DNA from: Chaenocephalus aceratus
Lineage: Eukaryota > Chordata > Actinopteri > Perciformes > Channichthyidae
NCBI GenBank assembly: GCA_023974075.1
Contig: CM043800.1
Span: 3,603,319-3,667,318, forward strand
Reading direction: 5' to 3'
DNA length: 64,000 nucleotides
The notes below the pieces were generated by a model, which was given only the letters and a program-made list of their open reading frames with translations, searched no databases and was not told the DNA's origin. Below are positions 57,717 through 64,000 of this stretch, piece by piece. Position numbers and translations under genes: made by a program. Numbering within the stretch: the stretch's first letter is position 1; each line of letters starts with the position of its first letter.

Positions 57717-58020
57717 CAGTTTTACGACACGTTTTTATTTTTTTGACTTGCAAAATATTCTTTTAAATTGACAAACATCATATGTGTCATTCGTGGCACA
57801 ATTCAAACGGGATCAAAAGATAACCTTTCTCTCTCCATTGACTTCAATGTATAATGTTACGCTTCCGGGGTCCCATGGAGGCTCCCGGAAAGGGAGGGAC
57901 TTCGCCTCTCTATAGCTGGCCCTCCGTGAATGTAGAGAGGGACCAACAAGCTCGCCCTTCTTCACAGTAACTCGCAGAGACGGCTGAGTTTGACACCCCT
58001 GCATTAGATTAACCTTCAGC

Positions 58021-58392
58021 AGCGTTTTTCTCGCTTATTTATTAGCATTAGCCCAGCGCACCAACGGAGAGAGACTAACTTATGGAAACACAAAAGAAAA
58101 CATGGGAGCGGTGGAGTGATGAGGAGGTGTCTCGGCGATTTACTCGGAAGGCTCCGGCCGAAGGCAACTCCGGGGGCTTCCGGCGGGGGACTTCCGGTGG
58201 CAGTATACGCCTTGAAGTTGTTTGCGGCCTGCCAGTAAACCCAAAGCAGAAGAAGAAGTGACGTCAGCGCCGGCTCCCTCAGGGATTTATTCCGGTGTGA
58301 ACGTGATTTTTCTAGATAGTTCCAGGAAATAAAAGTTCCAGGGAAAAGTTCCGGGAACTATTCCTGGGAAAAGTACTTGGTGTGAAAGCGCC
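58021..58392 (+). mobile_element. Harbinger element fragment with Myb-like start
   Basis: Homologous to 10441-10815 (ATTAGCCCAGCGCA, GAGAGACTAACTTATGG, GGCAGTATACGCC, GCCAGTAAACCCAAAGCAG), ending in GGTGTGAAAGCGCC, the family terminus. The left terminus is missing. Confidence 0.72.
58082..58261 (+). pseudogene. Harbinger Myb-like protein N-terminus remnant
   Basis: A 59-codon frame from ATG 58082 to TGA 58259-58261, starting METQKKTWERWSDEEVSRRF. The W..WSDEEV pattern is the first helix of the Harbinger Myb/SANT-like protein, as in MAMSKKSTPWSTEEV at 21649. The rest (Gly/Arg-rich, ending PKQKKK) is probably non-homologous sequence joined by an internal deletion. The copy at 10500 has lost a base after TWEWW and is out of frame. 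Confidence 0.55.
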
Positions 58393-58965
58393 TATTGAAC
58401 ACAACCTTTGATCAGAAACAGCAAAAGGTAAGACATATTTGCCGTTTTTGCTCCGTAAAGCTACGTCGTGTGTTGTCTAGGTTTGCTTCCCCTGCCATGA
58501 GTTTTGATTGCAGTGATGATACTTATATTTCTAGAATCTGTGGAATCTCAGCTTGCTAGCTGATATCTTGTTTTTACAGATCCGATAAGTAATAAAGTAT
58601 TTATACCGTGAGTTCTGTGCCAAGTGCGTTAGAAATGTTTCGCTCAGGGCTCATTTAGACGCTTCTTGTGAGACTTGTGTTTTGTTTCATTACAAATTGT
58701 TCGTATCGTCAGTTAGCTGAGTTTCTTCCCGTTAGGTGGGTATGACACATTCATAGTTTGTTAAATGTTAAGAAGCCCTCAGACGCTGTTTCTTGCAGAT
58801 GTTGCGTTTTTGCCCGCAGCTCCGTTGGGCTCAACCAAGCCAAGTGGGGAAAATATTCGTTGTGTCCAAACTGCGGTACTACAATTTCCGTATCAGTCCG
58901 TGGCGTCCCTGGGCCCAGAAAGACTTTTTCCCATTGACTAACATTAAGCGGATTTTTTTTTTTAA
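58393..58965. other. Unassigned interval
   Basis: No gene recognised. The frames around 58751-58984 on both strands have no motif and may belong to a dispersed repeat. Confidence 0.35.
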
Positions 58966-60156
58966 GGCGAGACACTACAGGTGAATAGGGTAATTGTTTT
59001 TAACTTAAAGATATCAGCTAGAAATTTCACCAGTTAATTACTTACATTAAGACAATTGTTTTTTGCATTACACGTTTTCTGAAATAGCATGTTTAAATAT
59101 GCAAATGAGCCATCATCTCATTAGATATGCGCATATTTCTATACATTTCAAGAACACAAATCTGAACTTTGGATAAAGCCAGGTTCAAAATTATTGTTTC
59201 ATTTTGTAGTCATATTAGTATCTAAGGCTTTTACAGAAGGGATATTGGATATCTCTGTTTATCACTCCATAAATCAGAAAATACTGTCAACAGCCCTAAA
59301 ATATCAATTTTCGCCATGTTTTTAGTTATACAATGTGATATAATTCAGGCTATGAATGATATATTTACAAACCCTTCTGTAAAAGACTTCAGAATATTGA
59401 TAGGAATACAACTGGAAGGTTTGGTGTATGTAAGTGCTACTGAAGTGGACATTTCCGACTCAGAGTAGGAGAAAAAACTCTTTTTGAGAAAACGACCTTT
59501 AAAGATTGTTCTGTGGCGCTAGCTAAACCCTCCTGTTCTTTGGATGACAGCTTGCGCATCGACGCACTCCGTGAAGGTATTTCATGTTCGGGGTCATTTG
59601 TTTTTCGTATAACCTTGCTTCGTGCAAGTGACAATTGTTGTCGTCTTCTCTGTGAACGTTTTTTTCGCTGTTCTTTTGCCATTTTGAGATTTAAATTTCT
59701 AGCGGAAAGCTAACCAGGAAGTGTTTTAGCACACCACGTGACGCATCTGAACGAATCACGTTGTCAGAAATTGACACCAGCCAATGAGATTTCGTTTCTT
59801 GGTTTAAGACCCCTTTGTACTTTCACGATTGGTCGCTGATACAAAGGAAATGACCATATTTGGATCCGATGAGATTGTGCAGGAGAGATGGAGCTTTCCA
59901 ACGATATCTCTGTTGACATGGTGCACACAGCGGTCGCGGTACTTTATGTTACGTTAGAATGCTAACTTTTGGTGAATTTAGGAGAAATCTACAGACGCAA
60001 ATAGACAAACTATAGTAACATAAACACTTAAATGTGTATTTTGTACGTTTTCCTTCCAAAAGCCTGAAAGAAAACATGTTATGGAATGAAAATAGCACAA
60101 AATCTCAAAATTGACCAGTGCATGAAAAACGTTGTTTTTGCCTGTCGTGTCTCGCC
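58966..60156. mobile_element. Unclassified DNA transposon, 16-bp TIR
   Basis: Left GGCGAGACACTACAGG and right CCTGTCGTGTCTCGCC pair at 15 of 16 positions. No target duplication is obvious (TTTAA left, ATAAA right). The interior is AT-rich with a short basic minus-strand frame (next entry). I cannot place it in a superfamily. Confidence 0.65.
59437..59682 (-). CDS. Short basic ORF in the unclassified transposon
   Basis: Minus-strand frame of 81 codons with ATG at 59682: MAKEQRKKRSQRRRQQLSLA, then SKVIRKTNDPEHEIPSRSAS and a Ser/Lys-rich end. It starts with a proper ATG and is strongly basic, as a DNA-binding N-terminus would be, and lies wholly inside the inverted repeats. No family is recognised; it may be the first exon or surviving start of a transposase, or a chance frame. 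Confidence 0.35.
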   Translation of the reverse strand: MAKEQRKKRSQRRRQQLSLARSKVIRKTNDPEHEIPSRSASMRKLSSKEQEGLASATEQSLKVVFSKRVFSPTLSRKCPLQ

Positions 60157-60290
60157 ATAAACTAAATAAACTACCCAGTATGAACTATTGTATAGCCCTC
60201 ATTATAATCATTAAGTCCTTAAAGTTGTAAAATGCGCTAAATGCCGAATCTAGATTTATTTTCTCTCTCCATTCATTCTAGTGAGCCGAG

Positions 60291-60679
60291 GGTGTTTCTC
60301 AATGTTGAGTACGCTTGCTTGGTAGCACATGTCTTCCGAGCGTCTCGCTTCAGAAGCGAGGCAAGAATACTTCCTAGCCTCGGAAAACGAAGAAAGGAAC
60401 AGGCGAACAAGTGTGCAGGTGTGCGTCATATGATAGGACCCGCCTTACATTTTCCGCCACAGATTTGGGGAAATTGGTCCGTGCGCAAAGCATTGTGGGG
60501 ATTTCAAGACCGCGGGGTCTACACATGTGCAGCCTCGAAATTTCTCCAAATGAAGTAAGCCGGGCTCGGTAGAATTCCAAGTATGCTGGACATTGGAACA
60601 TCCCTTCGGCGGCACTCAATGACGTAGTATGCTTGAAATAGTGGCTCTGGAGCAGCTTTATTCGAGATTGAGAAACACC
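60291..60679. mobile_element. MITE with GGTGTTTCTCAAT ends
   Basis: Left GGTGTTTCTCAAT and right ATTGAGAAACACC are perfect inverted repeats, flanked by CCGAG on both sides (60286-60290, 60680-60684), a 5-bp duplication. The interior contains CCGAGCGTCTCGCTTC and frames on both strands without motifs. Confidence 0.72.
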
Positions 60680-60902
60680 CCGAGAGTGGGAGCTCGGGGG
60701 CGGGGCTTAAGGGACACATGCTCTGTGAGCATGAGAGGTGAAGTCCCTCCCTTTCCGGTGGACTTCATGGGACCTTATTTCGGAAAAATTATGTATTATT
60801 CTGCCCTTGCGTACTGTATTAAAGTAAACATGTATTTTAATCTGTATTGAAGTGAAAATGTATTATTTGGGACTGTTTTCAAGTAATCCTATATATATAT
60901 AT

Positions 60903-61929
60903 TAGGGCTGTCAAACGATTAAAATGTTTAATCAGATTAATCACAGCTTAAAAATGTATTAATCATGATTAATCACCATTCAAACTATGTCCAAAATATG
61001 CCATTTATTTATGTATATTGTTGTGGGAATGGAAAGATAAATGAAAAAAGGCGGATATATCCATTTAAAAAATGTTCTGCGTGTCAAAATGAAAGACAAG
61101 CAACACACCTATCAATCATCAAACCGTGGGGTCTTAATTCATTACGTGTTGTAACGGGGGAGTACTTCAGGAAAGTCGACGGGGGGGGGGGGGGCTAGTG
61201 GAGTACTTCGTGACCACAGAGTGTGAACGTTGTGACCAGCTGTTTTAGCGCAGTTCTCCAGTGAAGGGGGGGGGGGGGGGAGTCTCCCTCCGCAGCCGGT
61301 TGGCGTAGTTTTGGCACAATTCCGTTGTACAGACCGACGTTAACAGCAGCCCTGTCTGTGCACACGGAGACCGACTCTGTCGTCCAGTGATCGAACCGCC
61401 TTCTGGAAAAGCCACAAGTACATCGGTACGCAAATGCACTTTGTGACACAAGTGACGGTACGCATTTCAGATTACGCACATAACCTGCGTACCAGTTAGT
61501 TATGTGCACCCCTGTACTACAGCAAAAGTATTCTCCGTCGGGAATTCCTGCAACAACACGACGCCGTTATCTTGATTCTGATTGGCCAGAAGACATTATC
61601 AAAGATGTTCTATTGAGAAGTCGATCACTACGTGACAAAAGTTTTCAAAACCGTGGCTACTGAAATCAATTTTACTAACTGCTGTCTGTGCAATTTACTC
61701 CGCGCGAGTTGGCAGACTTTATTTTGCTAACTTTAACATCATTTTTCATGGTGGGGCTAAGCCATTTCTTGGTATGGGTGTAGCCTACCCCAGCCATACC
61801 CTGGCGCTGCCACTGGTGGCACGTATGGGGCGGGCCATTCTGCACATGCGTTAAATGCATTAAATATTTTAACGCAATTAATTCAAAAAATTAATTACCG
61901 CCGTTAATGCGATAATTTTGACAGCACTA
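60903..61929. mobile_element. hAT element, 'GCTGTCAA' family, copy 2
   Basis: Ends TAGGGCTGTCAAACGATT and ATAATTTTGACAGCACTA with ATATATAT on both sides. Collinear and inverted relative to 40701-41736. Two long poly-G tracts (about 61181-61193 and 61266-61280) have expanded in this copy. No transposase. Confidence 0.88.
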
Positions 61930-62160
61930 ATATATATATATATAACCTTCTCACTCACACTCACTGACCCAAATACCAGCACCCACACATATTCTTTTCA
62001 AGGTTCTTTCTGGGGCCAATATAATCTAAGGCACCAATATATCTGTGTACAATGTTTGATTGTCTGGGAAAGAATAGTTTGTGTGATATATTCCTTGGGA
62101 AAGTAAAGGAGTGAAGTCAGGTGCAAGATAAAGATTGGCCTGGGCCTCCTACTTACCATA
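61930..62160. other. Spacer between hAT and ORF pair
   Basis: Nothing recognised. Confidence 0.3.
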
Positions 62161-62989
62161 ATGGTAACGATAATTTTCATTGTCTGTGAAACTAATGATG
62201 TTCTTTCTCCAACCCCCGCCCCTGAGGAAGAGATAGTAAGGACCAAAAGAGGTACGAGAGTAGCGAGCCTTATGTCCCCAAAAAGAACCTTCACTCTCCA
62301 GGAAGGTAGCGACGGAATAGTGGACATAGATCTGTGCGTGATCGCCCCATGTTCCACCTCTGACAAATCATACTCAAGTCTCGCTAATAATGTCTGCCTC
62401 ACCCCAACAGTATGCAATACATTCACCGACCAAACGTCCAAATTATGCCTCTGTTTCTCCCTTTAACAGGGAAGATAAGGGATCTATTACTCACACCCGA
62501 GAATGTAAATGCGAATCCTGGTCTTATGTACTAGTTAACTCTGGTCCGACAGATTGGAGATATACGCCTAAATTCAAATCAGCAAGGATTGTTGCGTCAC
62601 TAAAACATAGAATGAAAGTCATTAGAAAGAACCCTACCTCTCCCTGTTCTACAGGAAGATGCAACCCCGTGTTAATTATCCTAAGAAGGGTTGAGAGAGG
62701 CGATGCAGGTCTATATATTTTGGCAGCACACGCAGGAAACAAGTCACCCCAAGGTCTGTTTAAGATGGTTGTCACTCTGAAACCAGCAGTAACTCGCCCA
62801 ACTATAACCGAGGTACACTATATGTCCAAAATCATCTGCGGAGATCAATGTACTAGCGAAGTTGGCGAATTTGAACCACTAGACATAATTCAAATGGCCA
62901 CGGGTTTTACTGATGATACAGTACTATGCATCGCACTGCATAGCTTAACAGATAGTGAACAAAGACTCAGAAGACAGTTATTGAGTTGA
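62161..62989 (+). pseudogene. Broken ORF with Ig-like character, possibly retroviral envelope-derived
   Basis: Two overlapping plus-strand frames, 62161-62466 and 62390-62989, together cover about 270 codons. The first has a Cys-containing beta-rich stretch after TLQEG; the second has a GDAGLY motif (62699-62716) preceded by an Arg/Leu-rich strand, the D.G.Y pattern of an immunoglobulin-like V fold, and then a segment resembling the surface-domain end of some fish endogenous retroviral envelopes. No LTR, pol gene, furin site, fusion peptide or transmembrane helix is visible nearby. The break between frames and the stop at 62987 make it a relic. A host Ig-superfamily fragment is the alternative. 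Confidence 0.35.
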
Positions 62990-63439
62990 CCATTTACTGA
63001 GGCTTGCAATTGTAAAACTGCAAGAATAAACAGAAAAATACAACACAAGTTACACGATAGAAATAATACATGTGCAACATAATGAAAATAGAGTGCAGTA
63101 TAAGCAACAGCCTATGCTAAGAATGAGCTATGTCTGTTAGCTTTGCAGCTAGTTGGCTTAGCTTATCTTAAACATTGAAACCACACAATCAATTAAACCA
63201 CATTTTGAAACACATAACTTGGCACACAGGTAAGTTTGCATACTTACAGACAGATCTACTTCAAGGAGGACAATAACACGATATGTGGCATAAAACTGAG
63301 CTACGATGTGCTCTACATGGCTTTGCTGTGTAAAGTAAAACACAAGAAGGAGAGTCAAGCTATTTGGTGCCTTAAAGCTACAGTACCGACTTTTGCCAAT
63401 ACACTATGCTCATGCTATCTGCACAAATGGTTAACATTG
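62990..63439. other. Unassigned interval in copy B
   Basis: AT-rich and unassigned. The frame at 63236-63499 runs into family sequence at its end and shows no motif. Confidence 0.35.
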
Positions 63440-63830
63440 AGCATTAAAAAGATCAGGCAGTTCAGGGAGAATCGAAGGAAGGCAGGCAGCTTTGCATGAC
63501 ATTCTTCTGGATGTATTCCATTGTGGTGATAGTGAGGGTAGTCAATCCCTTTTGTGGCAAGACAGTAGTGACGGCCATCTTGGTGACGTGTGTTGTTGTG
63601 CGAGACCAGAGATGTAGTTCATTGAGCGGTTTCACACGGCAAACATCTTTTTTTTACTTGCAAAATGATCTTTTAAATTGACAAACATCATAGCCTATGT
63701 GTAATTCGTGGCACAATTCAAATGGGATCGAACGATAACTTTTCTCTCGCCATTATGACTTCAATACATAATTTTCCCGAAATAAGATTCCATGGAGGTC
63801 CACCGGAAAGGGAGGGACTTCGCCTCTCTA

Positions 63831-64000
63831 TACGGGTTCTTCTGCTCTGACATCCAGGCATGACGGGTAATCTGTGACGTTTCGCTCTCTCAAAAGTTGG
63901 GCCATTTTGTCCTCATGCGCTAATGAGCAGCTCTCATAAGAAAGAACGAGACCCCGCTGTATCCAGTCCATGGGCTCAACAGATTAAGGAAAGAATGGCC
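63831..64000. other. Unassigned right flank
   Basis: No gene, repeat end or RNA recognised before the window edge. Confidence 0.35.

Larger units (their letters stand above)
54163..57912. mobile_element. Long-TIR element with THAP exon (P-element-like), copy A
   Basis: Left arm 54163-54357 and right arm 57717-57912 are ~195-bp imperfect inverted repeats (TAGAGAGGCGAAGT; TCAATGGAGAGAGAAA; ATTGTGCCACGAA; CATATGATGTTTGTCAAT; GTCGTAAAACTG and complements). The interior holds a THAP zinc-finger exon on plus, a histone H3 fragment, a LINE tail and a SWIM-type finger on minus. THAP domains occur in P-element and some Kolobok transposases; the long arms fit a P-like or fold-back class. No 8-bp TSD was identified. 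Confidence 0.65.
53184..58001. mobile_element. 4.8-kb hAT element, TSD CATTAGAT, with nested element
   Basis: Ends CACATGTGTCAAACTC and GAGTTTGACACCCCTG (14 of 16 pair) with perfect 8-bp duplications CATTAGAT (53176-53183, 58002-58009). The left part has a tandem GGCCCTTGGTGGATTTAATTT and degenerate sequence without a readable transposase. Most of the length (54163-57912) is a nested long-inverted-repeat element. Confidence 0.87.
60733..63830. mobile_element. Long-TIR element, copy B (composite)
   Basis: The left GAGAGGTGAAGTCCCTCCCT to TTATTTCGGAAAAATTATG (60733-60795) is the inverted counterpart of 63768-63830. The right arm continues inward like the right arm of copy A (AAATTGACAAACATCAT, GCACAATTCAAATGGGATC) and 63440-63640 matches two separate parts of copy A joined together. 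A hAT element (60903-61929) and a possible retroviral-type ORF pair (62161-62989) lie inside. The left arm keeps only ~60 bp. Confidence 0.6.

Noticed and set aside
53184..58001. Host THAP or histone gene
   Set aside because: The THAP exon lacks its second half and the H3 part lacks its first ~115 codons; both are enclosed in inverted repeats with an outer perfect TSD, so transposon content is the simpler reading.

Overview
The window reads as vertebrate, almost certainly teleost fish, nuclear DNA. It has no bacterial gene organisation, long (CA)n/(GT)n microsatellites, an RTE-clade LINE ending in GATG repeats, an L2-type LINE with an AATAAAGTTGAATC-type tail, Harbinger elements with an accompanying Myb-like gene, and an exceptional density of hAT elements with 8-bp target-site duplications (TSDs). 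I find no intact single-copy host protein gene. Nearly everything that can be identified is a transposable element (TE) or its decayed protein, and the protein labels rest on motif recognition from memory, not a database search.

Left part (1-13.6 kb): a GT-rich minisatellite, then several miniature elements. Two TTAA-flanked MITE families occur three times each in the window and nest or abut. Others here are a hAT element with TSD GTCTCCAG (2878-3660), a hAT MITE inserted in the end of a TTAA MITE (4581-4975), a large AACGTTC-rich fold-back unit (6718-8660) and a Harbinger MITE (10181-10815). A possible terminal exon of an unrecognised minus-strand gene lies at 3975-4220.

Central LINE block (13.8-25.4 kb): a nearly full-length but frameshifted RTE LINE (plus strand) is followed by an 8.1-kb hAT element (17258-25359). 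That hAT contains an L2-type LINE, which is split by a 2.9-kb PIF/Harbinger element (19061-21951) carrying a three-exon Myb-like gene and an internally deleted transposase. A second LINE fragment (minus strand) sits near the right end of the same hAT.

Middle (25.4-46.3 kb): recurring interspersed families, a hAT-like element with TSD CCATAGAC (28062-30927) inserted in the terminus of another inverted-repeat element, a 2.9-kb fold-back with ~490-bp arms (35378-38323), and a series of short hAT elements, one with a perfect 58-bp palindrome.

Right part (46.9-64 kb): three large hAT elements with ZMYM1/TTF-finger-like transposase relics, one nested in another; then a 4.8-kb hAT (53184-58001) containing a long-inverted-repeat element with a THAP zinc-finger exon, a SWIM-type zinc-finger fragment and a stray 3' end of a replication-dependent histone H3 gene. 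A second copy of that long-TIR family spans 60733-63830. It has been hit by another hAT and holds an unassigned ORF pair with an Ig-like, possibly retroviral-envelope-like, character. The elements do not form a pathway; what the window records is the order of insertions, which TSDs and interruptions allow to be read.
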